DNA of 64,000 nt from Faecalibacterium sp. An122 (GCF_002160895.1 NZ_NFLL01000002.1:62001-126000); one strand, 5' to 3'; shown: positions 52,946-63,282, counted from the stretch's first letter. Notes: generated by a model not told the origin, from the sequence alone. Translations and numbers: made by a program.

Positions 52946-54145
52946 ATGGCGTTGATCGTACAAAAGTTCGGCGGCTCATCGGTCCGTGACCGCGAGCGTA
53001 TTTTCAACGTGGCGCGCATTGTGGCCAACACCCACAACGCAGGCAACGACGTGGTGGTTGTGGTGTCCGCCCAGGGCGACACCACCGACGACCTGATCGC
53101 AAAGGCGGCAGAGATTACCCATAATCCCTCCGCCCGTGAGATGGATATGCTGATGGCCTCGGGCGAACAGATCAGCATCGCCCTGCTGGCCATGGCGCTG
53201 AATGAGATCGGCTGCCACGCCACCAGCCTCACCGGCTGGCAGGCAGGCTTCCGCACCGACCGTGCCTACACCAAGGCCCGCATCAAGCGGATGGATACCG
53301 AGCGGATCACCTCGGAGCTGGAGCGCAACCGCGTGGTGGTTGTGGCCGGCTTCCAGGGTCTGAACAAGCTGGATGACATCACCACCCTGGGCCGCGGCGG
53401 CTCGGATACCAGCGCAGTGGCCATTGCAGCGGCCCTGCACGCCGACCGGTGCCAGATCTTCACCGATGTGGAGGGCGTCTACACCGCCGACCCCCGCAAG
53501 GTGCGCAACGCCCGCAAGCTGCCTGAGATCACCTTTGACGAGATGCTGGAGCTGGCCAGCCTGGGCGCTCAGGTGCTGAACAACCGCAGCGTGGAGCTTG
53601 CCAAGAAATACAATGTCGAGCTGGAGGTCCTCTCCAGTCTGAACCCGGTGCCGGGCACAGTGGTTAAGGAGGTTGCAAAAGAAATGGAAGGTATGCTGAT
53701 TAAGGGTGTTGCAAAAGACACCGATGTGGCCGTTATCACCATCATGAACGTCCCCGACGAACCCGGCATGAGCTTTAAGATCTTCGGCATGCTGGCCCAG
53801 AAGAAGGTCAACGTGGACATCATCCTGCAGTCCACCGGCCGCGGCGGCAAGAAGGACATCATCTTCACCTGCTCCCAGGGCGATGCCCCCATTGCGGTCC
53901 GCGCTCTGAAGGAGAGCGGCAAGTTCTCTGAGGTCAGCTGCGACAACAGCTACGCCAAGGTGTCCATCGTGGGCGCCGGCATGCAGAGCCACAGCGGTGT
54001 GGCCGCCAGCATGTTCGAGGCCCTGTCCAACAGTAACATCAACATCCACATGATCTCCACCAGTGAGATCAAGATTTCCTGCATCATCGACAAGGATGAG
54101 GCCGACCGCGCTGTCAGCGCTATCCACGACAGCCTGTTCCACTGA
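52946..54145 (+). CDS. lysC: Aspartate kinase LysC
   Basis: First enzyme of the aspartate family pathway; 399 residues. The kinase domain has IVQKFGGSSVRDRERIFNVA at the start, VVAGFQGLNKLDDITTLGRG for catalysis (about residues 133-152) and DVEGVYTADPRKV. Two C-terminal ACT domains follow (about 264-399), which typically bind lysine and/or threonine. AGGAGAG precedes the ATG at 52946; a start three codons earlier has poorer spacing. Placement after hom and thrB gives a single operon for homoserine and threonine supply. No lysine riboswitch or T-box is visible before it. Confidence 0.96.
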   Translation: MALIVQKFGGSSVRDRERIFNVARIVANTHNAGNDVVVVVSAQGDTTDDLIAKAAEITHNPSAREMDMLMASGEQISIALLAMALNEIGCHATSLTGWQAGFRTDRAYTKARIKRMDTERITSELERNRVVVVAGFQGLNKLDDITTLGRGGSDTSAVAIAAALHADRCQIFTDVEGVYTADPRKVRNARKLPEITFDEMLELASLGAQVLNNRSVELAKKYNVELEVLSSLNPVPGTVVKEVAKEMEGMLIKGVAKDTDVAVITIMNVPDEPGMSFKIFGMLAQKKVNVDIILQSTGRGGKKDIIFTCSQGDAPIAVRALKESGKFSEVSCDNSYAKVSIVGAGMQSHSGVAASMFEALSNSNINIHMISTSEIKISCIIDKDEADRAVSAIHDSLFH

Positions 54146-54194
54146 TTCCGCCGCTTTTGCAGAAAACCCCGCGAAGGGGCAGAAAATGAGCGTC

Positions 54195-54260
54195 TTTTAC
54201 GGCAGATTGTGCGCCTGGCCAGCGGCCAAGTACACGGTCTGCCGTAAAATTTTGCTTTTT
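54195..54260 (+). terminator. Terminator of the hom-thrB-lysC operon
   Basis: TTTTACGGCAGA (54195-54206) pairs perfectly with TCTGCCGTAAAA (54238-54249), with an inner TGGCC/GGCCA stem, followed by TTTTGCTTTTTTG. Two further GC-rich hairpins flank it: CCCC/GGGG at about 54165-54178 and CCCAGCCC/GGGCTGGG at about 54271-54302. No gene is seen in 54146-54452. Confidence 0.85.
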
Positions 54261-54356
54261 TGCAGGGGAAACCCAGCCCGGCCCCCGGCGGGGCGGGGCT
54301 GGGGACGCAGGCCGCTTTTGCCGCGCTGTGACACAATTTTTTAACTTTTTTCATCG

Positions 54357-54385
54357 TTTACAGACCGACACAAAAGCGGTATACT
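54357..54385 (+). promoter_or_regulatory. Sigma-A promoter of the M15-like gene
   Basis: TTTACA (54357-54362), a 17-base spacer and TATACT (54380-54385), about 70 bases before the ATG. Confidence 0.85.
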
Positions 54386-54452
54386 AACATCCGAGCTCTG
54401 CGGGGGCCCGTCCCCCGGCCCGGAGCGCGGACTACCAAACGATGGAGCAATC

Positions 54453-55286
54453 ATGGAACAGAAACAACGACCCCCGGCAGGAACCGCCGGCAGGTCCCGC
54501 CTGACGCGGGAACAGTGGCTGGCGCGCCGCCGTCGCCGCCGCATCCGGCTGATCCGCAACTGGATTCTTTTTTTGTCGGCCTGCGCCGTCCTGGTGGGGC
54601 TGATGACCGGCGTGATTCTCTGGGCCCTGCCCCAGATCAGCGGCATGCTGGGCAAGCATCAGGAATTCACCGCCCCCACCTACGATTTGTCGGGCTATGT
54701 CTTTGACCCCGACGACCCCTATCTGGTTCTGGTGAACAACAACCTTCCCCTGGAACAGACCGAGGCCCCCATTCTGGAGGTGGCCGACGAGTCCACCGGC
54801 CAGCAGCTGGAACAGCAGGCCGCCGCTGCCTGGAAGGCCATGGCGGCCGCCGCTCGGGAAGTGGGGATTGAGCTCACCCTGACCGAGGGCTACCAGACCC
54901 CCGAGCGCCAGCAGGAGGCCTTTGACGCCCGCAAACAGACCTATCTTCAGGAAGGAAAGAGCGAGGAGGAGGCCGACGCCCGCGCGGCGGCCATCGTGCC
55001 CCGGCCCGGCTGCAATGAGAGCGGCACCGGCCTGGCGGCAGATATCACCTCGGCGGATTACCCCGCCCTGGACACCGGCTTCGCCGACACCGACGCTTTC
55101 CGCTGGCTGAAAGCCTACGCCGCCGACTATGGCTTCATCCTCCGCTGGCCGGAGGACTGCCAGGCCGTCACCGGCATGGTGTATCAGCCCTGGCACTGGC
55201 GCTATGTGGGTGTGGACAACGCCCGCGCCATCGCCGCCAGCGGCCTGTCCCTGGAGGAATTTGTGGCGGTGCATCAGCTCAGCTGA
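54453..55286 (+). CDS. M15B (VanY/LdcB)-like cell-wall protein with substituted active-site residues
   Basis: A 277-residue membrane-anchored extracytoplasmic protein. It has a basic N-terminus with RRRRRIRLIRNW, one membrane helix (ILFLSACAVLVGLMTGVILW) and a D-Ala-D-Ala carboxypeptidase domain from about residue 80. In active relatives the motifs are SxHxxGxAxD and ExWHxxYV. Here they read NESGTGLAADI, with Ser190 in place of the first zinc-ligand His, and QPWHWRYVG, with Gln245 in place of the catalytic Glu. The Asp and the second His remain. Peptidoglycan binding or a structural role is more likely than normal peptidase activity. It has its own promoter and precedes the M16 pair. Confidence 0.82.
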   Translation: MEQKQRPPAGTAGRSRLTREQWLARRRRRRIRLIRNWILFLSACAVLVGLMTGVILWALPQISGMLGKHQEFTAPTYDLSGYVFDPDDPYLVLVNNNLPLEQTEAPILEVADESTGQQLEQQAAAAWKAMAAAAREVGIELTLTEGYQTPERQQEAFDARKQTYLQEGKSEEEADARAAAIVPRPGCNESGTGLAADITSADYPALDTGFADTDAFRWLKAYAADYGFILRWPEDCQAVTGMVYQPWHWRYVGVDNARAIAASGLSLEEFVAVHQLS

Positions 55287-55348
55287 GCCCGCACCTTTTG
55301 CGATGACACATATACGGCCCGGGGAGACGGGCCAGGAGGATAGACAGA

Positions 55349-56629
55349 TTGGAACGTAAGCAGCTTGCACCTGGGGTGCATCTCTCCTGCGATCCGGCCG
55401 AGAAACTCAACCGCTGCCGGATCAGCATTCACTTTACTTTTCCCGCCCAGCGGGACACCGCCACCGCCCACGCCCTGCTGCCGCTGGTGATGGAGCGGGG
55501 TTACGCCGGCTGTCCCGACATGACCGGCCTGACCAAAAAGCTGGCCCGCCTCTATGGGGCGGACCTGACGGTGGACGGCCGCCCCATGGGGGCCAACCGG
55601 AACCTGTGCATCAGCGTCACCGGCATCAAGAACCGGTTTGCCCTGGCCGGGGAGGACCTGAGCCAGGAATACACCCAGCTGGTGCTGGGGGTGGCCTTCC
55701 ATCCCTGCATGGCGGACGGCGCCTTTGACGCCGAGGCGGTGGCCATCGAAAAACAGATGCTCCGCCAGTCCCTGGAGGACGAACTGAACGACAAGCGGCT
55801 GTACTGCATGCGCCAGACCGCCCGGGAATTCTATGGGGACAGCCCCATGGGCATCCGCCAGGAGGGCTATCTGGAAGAAGTGGACGGCCTCACCGGGGCC
55901 GACCTGGCCGCCGCCTATGAGGACATGCTCCGCACCGCCTCCATTGAATTGATGGTGTTGGGCTGCACCCCCGACGAGACCGCCCGCATCGAGGCAGCTT
56001 TCCGGGCTGAGCTGGACAAGATTTCCCGCCGTCCCCAGCCCATGGCCCCCTTCCTGGCCATGCCCCGCCAGACCACCGTCCACAAGACCGAATACTTTGA
56101 TATGGTCCAGGCCAAGCTGTGCATGGCCTTCACCCTGGGCCAGCCCATGGACCTGGCCGACCTGGCGGCCTGCCGCCTGGCCATGGCTCTCTACGGCGGC
56201 AGCGTCACCAGCCGCCTGTTCCTGAATGTCCGGGAGCGGGATCACCTGTGCTATTACTGCGCCTCCTCCTTCCAGAGCTTCACCGGCAGCATGACGGTGT
56301 CCAGCGGCATCGAGCCGGGGGACGCCGCCCGGGCCGAGGAGGCCATCCTGAACGAGCTGGCCGACCTGTGCACCGGCCCCATCACCGACCAGGAGCTGGA
56401 GGACTGCCGCCGGGGCCTCATCGACGGGCTGGAAGGGGTGGAGGACTCCCTCAGCAGCCTGGAGAGCTGGTACGGCATGGAAATCATCCGGGGCGGGGCC
56501 ATTACCACCCCCGCCCAGGCCCGGGCCGACCTGGCCGCCGTCACCGTGGACCAGGTCCGGGCGGTGCTGCGGCGGTTCAGCCTGTCGGTCAGCTATCTCT
56601 TGACCAAAAAGGAGGGGCCCTATGTCTGA
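55349..56629 (+). CDS. yfmF: M16 peptidase-like protein YfmF (non-catalytic partner)
   Basis: A 426-residue M16-fold protein paired with YfmH; in Bacillus the pair is linked to EF-P modification. The HxxEH zinc motif of active M16 peptidases is absent: the corresponding region reads ATAHALLPLVMERGYAG. The fold pattern is otherwise kept, including VLGVAFHP and RLFLNVRERDHLCYYCASSF, which corresponds to the C-terminal substrate-binding region. It starts at TTG 55349 with AGGAGG upstream and overlaps yfmH by 8 bases, supporting a heteromeric partnership. Confidence 0.88.
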   Translation: MERKQLAPGVHLSCDPAEKLNRCRISIHFTFPAQRDTATAHALLPLVMERGYAGCPDMTGLTKKLARLYGADLTVDGRPMGANRNLCISVTGIKNRFALAGEDLSQEYTQLVLGVAFHPCMADGAFDAEAVAIEKQMLRQSLEDELNDKRLYCMRQTAREFYGDSPMGIRQEGYLEEVDGLTGADLAAAYEDMLRTASIELMVLGCTPDETARIEAAFRAELDKISRRPQPMAPFLAMPRQTTVHKTEYFDMVQAKLCMAFTLGQPMDLADLAACRLAMALYGGSVTSRLFLNVRERDHLCYYCASSFQSFTGSMTVSSGIEPGDAARAEEAILNELADLCTGPITDQELEDCRRGLIDGLEGVEDSLSSLESWYGMEIIRGGAITTPAQARADLAAVTVDQVRAVLRRFSLSVSYLLTKKEGPYV

Positions 56630-57923
56630 GCATCTGCGCGCCATTCTGGACTGTGCCGGGAATGAACGGTACGTCCTGCCCTCGGGCCTCACCGTTCTGG
56701 TGCGGCCCATGCCCGGCTACGCCGCCGCCCACGCCATCGTGGCGGCGCGGTTCGGCTCCATTGACCTTCATTTCCGGCTGGGGGAGGAGGAACTGACCCT
56801 CCCCGCCGGCGTGGCCCACTACCTGGAACACAAGATGTTTGAGGACCAGGAAGGGGATGCTTTCGCCCAGTTCGCCCGCACCGGCGCCAACGCCAACGCT
56901 TTCACCAGCTTTGACCGCACCTGCTACTATTTCACCGCCACCAACGCGGTGGACGAGAGCCTGGACGTCCTGCTGAACATGGTGACCCATCCCTATTTCA
57001 CCGACGAGACGGTGGCCAAGGAGCAGGGAATCATCGCCCAGGAGATCAAGATGTATGAGGACAGCCCCGACTGGCGTCTGATTACCGAGCTGTGCCAGTG
57101 CCTGTACTATACCCACCCCATCCGCAGCGACATTGCGGGCAGCTGCGAGAGCATCGCCCGGATTACCCCCGCCATGCTCTACGACTGCTGCCGGGCCTTC
57201 TATGCCCCCTCCAACCTGGTGCTGGCCGCGGCGGGCAACATCACCGCCCAGCGGGTGCTGGACGCCTGTGCCCGGGCCGGGCTGGACAAGCCCGCCGCCG
57301 CTCCGGCGGCCCGGCGCCTGTTTGACCCCGAGCCCATGACCCTGCCCTGCGCCGAAAAGACCCTGAAAATGGCGGTGGCCAAGCCCTGCTTCGGCATCGG
57401 CTTCAAGGAGGAGCCTCTGGCCCCCGGCGACGGCCGCACCGAGGCTTTGTACGATTTGATCCTCTGCTGCGTCAGCGGGGGAATGTCCCGGCTGTACCGC
57501 CGCCTCTACGATGAGGGTCTGGTGAACCCCGGCTTTGGGGGCGAGGTGCTGCGGGTGGACGGCTGCTGCTGCATCCTGTTCACCGGCGAGAGCGACACCC
57601 CCGACACGGTGGAACAGCTGCTGCTGGAGGAGATCGAGCGGATTCGCGCCGAAGGGGTGGACCGGGAGATCTTTACCCTGTGCAAAAACGAAAAGTACGG
57701 CCAGCTGGTGGAAAACCTGGAAAATGTGGAGGATTCCGCCAGCCAGATGGCAGACTTTGCCCTCATGGGCCAGACGGTGGCCCAGCAGATCGAGATGCTG
57801 GCCGGCCTCACCCCCGAGGACGCCGACGCCGCTTTGCAGCGGATTTTGCAGCCCGGCCGGATGGCCCGGGTGCGGATTCTGCCCGACGGCTCCGCCGCCC
57901 CCGATTCCGACGAGACCGACTGA
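56622..57923 (+). CDS. yfmH: M16 zinc metallopeptidase YfmH
   Basis: Catalytic member of the YfmF/YfmH pair, 433 residues. It has the inverted zinc motif in VAHYLEHKMFED (HYLEH, about residues 66-70), followed about 75 residues later by the third ligand Glu within QGIIAQEIKMYEDSPDW. The C-terminal half has GGMSRLYRRLYDEGLV, typical of M16 C-terminal domains. The ATG lies within the 3' end of yfmF after AAGGAGG. It acts in the cytoplasm, as no signal peptide is seen. The exact substrate is not defined by sequence. Confidence 0.9.
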   Translation: MSEHLRAILDCAGNERYVLPSGLTVLVRPMPGYAAAHAIVAARFGSIDLHFRLGEEELTLPAGVAHYLEHKMFEDQEGDAFAQFARTGANANAFTSFDRTCYYFTATNAVDESLDVLLNMVTHPYFTDETVAKEQGIIAQEIKMYEDSPDWRLITELCQCLYYTHPIRSDIAGSCESIARITPAMLYDCCRAFYAPSNLVLAAAGNITAQRVLDACARAGLDKPAAAPAARRLFDPEPMTLPCAEKTLKMAVAKPCFGIGFKEEPLAPGDGRTEALYDLILCCVSGGMSRLYRRLYDEGLVNPGFGGEVLRVDGCCCILFTGESDTPDTVEQLLLEEIERIRAEGVDREIFTLCKNEKYGQLVENLENVEDSASQMADFALMGQTVAQQIEMLAGLTPEDADAALQRILQPGRMARVRILPDGSAAPDSDETD

Positions 57924-57945
57924 AACCCCAAGGAGGTACGTAATT

Positions 57946-59046
57946 ATGACAAATCTTGTGACCTTTCCCGGGCTGGGCCTCAGCTTTGAGATCAGCCGGG
58001 TCGCCTTCACCATTGGGGGCGTGAACATCTACTGGTACGGCGTGGTCATCGCTGTGGGCCTTGTGCTGGCTATGATCTTTGCTATGCGCCACTGCACCGA
58101 GTTCGGCATCGACGGCGATTCCATGGTGGACGTCCTGGTGGTGGGCGTGGTGCTGGGCATCCTGTCCGCCCGTGCCTACTATGTGGCCATGGCCCCCTTC
58201 AAGTACCAATCCATCCGGGAGATCCTGTCCCTCCGAGACGGCGGTCTGGCCATCTATGGCGGCATCATCGGGGCGGTGGTCTTTGGCGGCCTGGCCTGCA
58301 AATGGCGCAAGGTGCCGGTGCTGCCCATGTTTGACCTGACCGGCATGGGCTTCCTCATCGGCCAGTGCCTGGGCCGCTGGGGCAACTTCTTCAACCAGGA
58401 GGCTTTCGGCTGCAACACCACCCTGCCCTGGGGCATGTACAGCGCCGCCACCGAGGCCTATCTGCGGGGCAGCACCGTGACGGTGCCCGCCGGCGTCACC
58501 ATCGACCCCACCATGCCGGTGCACCCCACCTTCCTGTATGAGAGCATCTGGTGCCTGGTGGGCTTTGTGGCGCTGCGGTTCCACATGAAAAAACGCCGTT
58601 TCAACGGCGATATCGCCCTGCTGTATGCCATCTGGTACGGCCTGGGCCGGTTCTGGATCGAGGGCCTGCGGACTGACAGCCTGCTGCTGGTGCCCTCCAT
58701 GGGCCTGCGTGCGTCCCAGCTGGTGGCGGCCATCGCTGTGGTGGGCGGCATCATCGCCGAGGTGATCCTCCGCCGCAAGTGCAAGGATCAGACCCTCATG
58801 GTGCATCTGGCCATCACGGCGGACAACCGCAAACTGCAGGCCCAGGTGGCCAAAAAGGAGGGCGTCGCCGTCAAGGACGTGGTCCTGCCGGTGGAGGAGG
58901 CTTATGCCGGCCTGTCCCGTGCAGAGTTTGCCGACCGCACCAAGACCTACAATGACCAGCTGAAGGAAATGCTGGAAGCCCGCCTGAAGGGCGAGCCCCA
59001 GCCCGACGCCCATACCGACGCGGACACCGGCGCCGACGGCCAGTAA
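57946..59046 (+). CDS. lgt: Prolipoprotein diacylglyceryl transferase Lgt
   Basis: Transfers diacylglycerol from phosphatidylglycerol to the lipobox Cys of prolipoproteins at the membrane. The 366-residue protein has seven membrane segments, the N-terminal NIYWYGVVIAVGLVLAM, LSARAYYVAMAPF, GGLAIYGGIIGAV, and the family signature GQCLGRWGNFFNQEAFG (about residues 142-158). HPTFLYESIW follows. A hydrophilic C-terminal tail of about 80 residues (after RRKCKDQT), ending in an Asp/Ala-rich stretch, is longer than in most Lgt proteins. The ATG at 57946 has AAGGAGGT at nine bases. Confidence 0.95.
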   Translation: MTNLVTFPGLGLSFEISRVAFTIGGVNIYWYGVVIAVGLVLAMIFAMRHCTEFGIDGDSMVDVLVVGVVLGILSARAYYVAMAPFKYQSIREILSLRDGGLAIYGGIIGAVVFGGLACKWRKVPVLPMFDLTGMGFLIGQCLGRWGNFFNQEAFGCNTTLPWGMYSAATEAYLRGSTVTVPAGVTIDPTMPVHPTFLYESIWCLVGFVALRFHMKKRRFNGDIALLYAIWYGLGRFWIEGLRTDSLLLVPSMGLRASQLVAAIAVVGGIIAEVILRRKCKDQTLMVHLAITADNRKLQAQVAKKEGVAVKDVVLPVEEAYAGLSRAEFADRTKTYNDQLKEMLEARLKGEPQPDAHTDADTGADGQ

Positions 59047-59106
59047 GGCCCCGGCGGATGGTGCTCTCTCACAAAAAGCAGTCCGGTTTTTTGTGCTTTG
59101 TGCCGA

Positions 59107-59135
59107 TGGACGGGAAAATGCGATTGTGATAGAAT
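59107..59135 (+). promoter_or_regulatory. Promoter candidate of the beta-glucoside PTS operon
   Basis: TGGACG (59107-59112), a 17-base spacer and TAGAAT (59130-59135), placed just upstream of the antiterminator RNA element. Confidence 0.6.
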
Positions 59136-59147
59136 AAGGAAGAAATC

Positions 59148-59174
59148 AAGGCGTTACTCCCCGGAGGCGCTACT
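59148..59174 (+). promoter_or_regulatory. RAT-like antiterminator target of the BglG-type protein
   Basis: AAGGCGTTACTCC then CCG then GAGGCGCTACTT folds as AAG/CTT and CTCC/GGAG stems around a central asymmetric internal region with GTTACT and AGGCGC. It resembles BglG/LicT ribonucleic antiterminator sites in layout. Its 3' half is also the 5' arm of the terminator that follows, so the two structures are mutually exclusive. Confidence 0.65.
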
Positions 59175-59234
59175 TGTACATCTGCCCCTTAGAGGGGGTA
59201 GGTGTATGTTGTAGTCGCTTCAGGGGATTTTTTT
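59158..59234 (+). terminator. Strong regulated terminator in the PTS operon leader
   Basis: TCCCC, GGAGGCG, CTAC and TACATCTGCCCC (59158-59187) pair in order with GGGGTAGGTGTA, GTAG, CGCTTC and GGGGA (59193-59227), with small internal loops. TTTTTTT follows (59228-59234). It lies between the promoter and the antiterminator gene and overlaps the RAT-like element. Confidence 0.85.
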
Positions 59235-59291
59235 ATTGGTTTGAGCGGTGCCCGCGTGACCGGGCCGGCCGGGGAGGAAAGTGGTTCCGAC

Positions 59292-60119
59292 GTGCGCATC
59301 ATCAAAAAGATCAACAACAACGCAGCGCTGGGGCTGGATGGCAGCGGCACCGAAGTGGTGGTGCTGGGCAAGGGGATCGGCTTTGCCGACATGCCCTACG
59401 AACTGACCGATTATTCCAAGATACAGCGTACTTTTTACGATATGGACCCCCGCTATGTCCAGATGGCGGCCGGCATCCCGGACGCGGTGCTGGAGGCCAG
59501 CGCCGACATTGCCGAGCTGGCCGAGATGGAGCTGGAGTGCGAGCTGAACCCCAATTTGCCCTTCACACTGGCGGACCATCTGAACTTTGCACAGGAGCGG
59601 CTGCGCAGCGGCACCGTCCTGTCCACGCCGCTGTCCTACGACGTGCGGCACCTGTACCCCAAAGAGGCCGCCCTGGGCCGCAGGGCCCTGGACATCATGG
59701 AAGCCTATACCGGCACCCGCCTGCCCGACTGTGAGGCGGTGAGCGTGGCCCTCCACCTCATCAACGCCGAGAACGAGTCGGGGGATATCCATTCCACCAT
59801 GCTGGCCCTCAAGATCACCGAGGACGTGGACGCCATCATTGAGAAGGAGCTGCACATCCGGCTGGACAAGGACAGCTTTCAGTATTCCCGGTTCGCCATG
59901 CACCTGCGCTACCTGATCCAGCGGCTGATGAGCGGCCGCCAGGTGGAGGACCAGGCCGTGGGCCTGCTGGGCCAGATGCGGCGGGAATACCCCCAGATTT
60001 ATGTCTGCGCCAAAGCGGTGGTGGAGTATTTCGCCTCCGCCTGGAGCTGGCAGTGCAACGACGAAGAACTTTTGTACCTGATGCTGCACATCTACCGCGT
60101 GCAGCAGAAAGGGGACTGA
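59292..60119 (+). CDS. PRD-containing transcription antiterminator, BglG/LicT family
   Basis: RNA-binding antiterminator of 275 residues controlled by PTS phosphorylation. The CAT RNA-binding domain is residues 1 to about 58 (MRIIKKINNNAALGLDGSG). PRD1 and PRD2 follow, and all four conserved histidines can be seen: ADHLNFA and VALHLINAE in PRD1, FAMHLRYL and LMLHIYRV in PRD2. I chose the GTG at 59292 because it gives the family start and lies after the leader terminator; upstream in-frame codons lie inside the terminator. GGGGAGGAA is upstream. It should act on the RAT-like site in its own leader and so control itself, the EIIBC and the glucosidase. Confidence 0.9.
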   Translation: MRIIKKINNNAALGLDGSGTEVVVLGKGIGFADMPYELTDYSKIQRTFYDMDPRYVQMAAGIPDAVLEASADIAELAEMELECELNPNLPFTLADHLNFAQERLRSGTVLSTPLSYDVRHLYPKEAALGRRALDIMEAYTGTRLPDCEAVSVALHLINAENESGDIHSTMLALKITEDVDAIIEKELHIRLDKDSFQYSRFAMHLRYLIQRLMSGRQVEDQAVGLLGQMRREYPQIYVCAKAVVEYFASAWSWQCNDEELLYLMLHIYRVQQKGD

Positions 60120-60200
60120 CAGGCCCTGCCTGTCCCGCAATCAGAATGGACCGGTCTATGGCGCGCGTGGCCCGGTGCAGATAAAAAGGAGAGATCAACC

Positions 60201-61820
60201 GTGAATCAGGAGCAGTTTTTGCAGCAGGTATACCCGTACATCGGCGGCCAGGCCAACGTGGGCCGTTGGCAGGCCAGCGGAGACAAGCTGTATATCACCG
60301 TCAAGGACCGCAGCATGGTGGATCTCGCATCGGTACGCGGGGTGCCCGGCGTGGCGGCGGCAGAACTGGGCCGCAGCCGCCTGAGCATCACGGTACAACC
60401 AGACTCTCAGGAGGAATTGTACATGGCTAAAAAAGGAAACTACGACGAGCTGGCCAAAAAGATCATCGCCCTGGTGGGCGGTGAGGCCAACATCGCCAAC
60501 GTCACCCACTGCATCACCCGCCTGCGCTTCAATCTGAAGGACGAGAGCAAGGCCGACACCGAGGCCATCCGCAGCACCCCGGGCGTGGTGGGCGTCACCT
60601 CGGCCAACGGCCAGTATCAGGTCATCATCGGCGCCGAGGTCACCCAGGTGTATGAGAAAGTGGCGGCCCAGCTCCACAATCTGGAGGGCGGCTCTGCCGC
60701 TCCCGCCAAGCAGGAGGGCTCCTTCGTCAGCCGCCTGATCGACACCATCACCGGCATCTTCACCCCCATCCTGCCCCCGCTGACCGCCGCCGGCATGCTG
60801 AAGGCCGTTCTGGCCATCCTGGTGGCCTTCAAGCTGGTGGACAGCGCCTCCAGCACCTACCAGGTCATCAACTTCATGGCCGACGCCACCTTCTACTTCC
60901 TGCCCATCCTGCTGGCCAACTCGGCCGCCAAAAAGCTGGGCTGCAACCCCTACCTGGCCATGATGCTGGGCGGCATCCTCATCCACCCCAACTTTGTCAG
61001 CATGGTCACCGCCTCCAAAGAGACCGGTGACGCCATCACCGTCTTTGGCCTGCCCATCTACAACGCCACCTACTCCTCCTCGGTCATTCCCATCCTGCTG
61101 GGCGTGCTGCTGATGTCCAAGGTGGAGCCTCTGGCCAACAAGTTTGCACCCAAGGCGGTCCGCTTCTTCACCGCACCGCTGATCACCATGCTGGTGGTGG
61201 GCATCGCCACCCTGTGCGTCCTGGGCCCCATCGGCTACGTGATCTCCAACATCCTGGCCTCCGCCATCAACGGCCTGAGCGCCATCGCTCCCTGGCTGGC
61301 TCCCACCATCAACGGCGCGCTGCTGCCCTTCCTGGTCATGACCGGCACCCACCACGCTCTGACCCCCATTGGCATCAACAACCGTATGACCATCGGCTTC
61401 GACACCATCATCTACCCGGGCCAGCTGGCCTCCAACATCGCTCAGGGCGCCGCTGCTCTGGCTGTCTCCTTTAAGACCAAGAACATGGAGCTGAAGGAGC
61501 TGACCTCCTCCACCGGCATCACCGCCGTCTGCGGCATCACCGAGCCGGTGCTGTACGGCGTCACCATGAAGATCCGCACCAACATGATCGCCGCCATGGT
61601 GGGCGGCGGTGTGGGCGGCTTCTTCATGGGCCTGATGAACACCAAGAACTACTCCGGCGGTTCTCCGGGCCTGTTGACCCTGCCCAGCTACATCGGCCTG
61701 GATGCACCCATGAGCAACTTCTACTTTGCCTGCGCCGGCGCAGCCATCGCCTTTGTGGTGGGCTTCGTGGTGTCCTTCATCCTGTACAAGGACCCCGTGG
61801 AAGGCCAGGAAAACGCCTGA
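60201..61820 (+). CDS. PTS beta-glucoside-type transporter subunit EIIBC with an extra degenerate EIIB domain
   Basis: Membrane sugar phosphotransferase component of 539 residues. Residues 76-160 are a canonical EIIB domain with the phosphorylatable Cys104 in NVTHCITRLRF. Residues 190-530 are the EIIC glucoside domain (GIFTPILPPLTAAGMLKAVL, GGILIHPNF, TGTHHALTPIG, GITEPVLYGV). Residues 1-73 are a second EIIB-like domain (YIGGQANV, GVPGVAAAEL) in which Ser26 stands at the Cys position. AGGAGG plus an in-frame ATG at 60423 would yield the canonical EIIBC alone. No EIIA domain is fused. Co-transcribed with the antiterminator and a 6-phospho-beta-glucosidase. Confidence 0.9.
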   Translation: MNQEQFLQQVYPYIGGQANVGRWQASGDKLYITVKDRSMVDLASVRGVPGVAAAELGRSRLSITVQPDSQEELYMAKKGNYDELAKKIIALVGGEANIANVTHCITRLRFNLKDESKADTEAIRSTPGVVGVTSANGQYQVIIGAEVTQVYEKVAAQLHNLEGGSAAPAKQEGSFVSRLIDTITGIFTPILPPLTAAGMLKAVLAILVAFKLVDSASSTYQVINFMADATFYFLPILLANSAAKKLGCNPYLAMMLGGILIHPNFVSMVTASKETGDAITVFGLPIYNATYSSSVIPILLGVLLMSKVEPLANKFAPKAVRFFTAPLITMLVVGIATLCVLGPIGYVISNILASAINGLSAIAPWLAPTINGALLPFLVMTGTHHALTPIGINNRMTIGFDTIIYPGQLASNIAQGAAALAVSFKTKNMELKELTSSTGITAVCGITEPVLYGVTMKIRTNMIAAMVGGGVGGFFMGLMNTKNYSGGSPGLLTLPSYIGLDAPMSNFYFACAGAAIAFVVGFVVSFILYKDPVEGQENA

Positions 61821-63257
<1,437 letters not shown>

Positions 63258-63282
63258 GCCCCTGCATGACACTCTGAAGACG

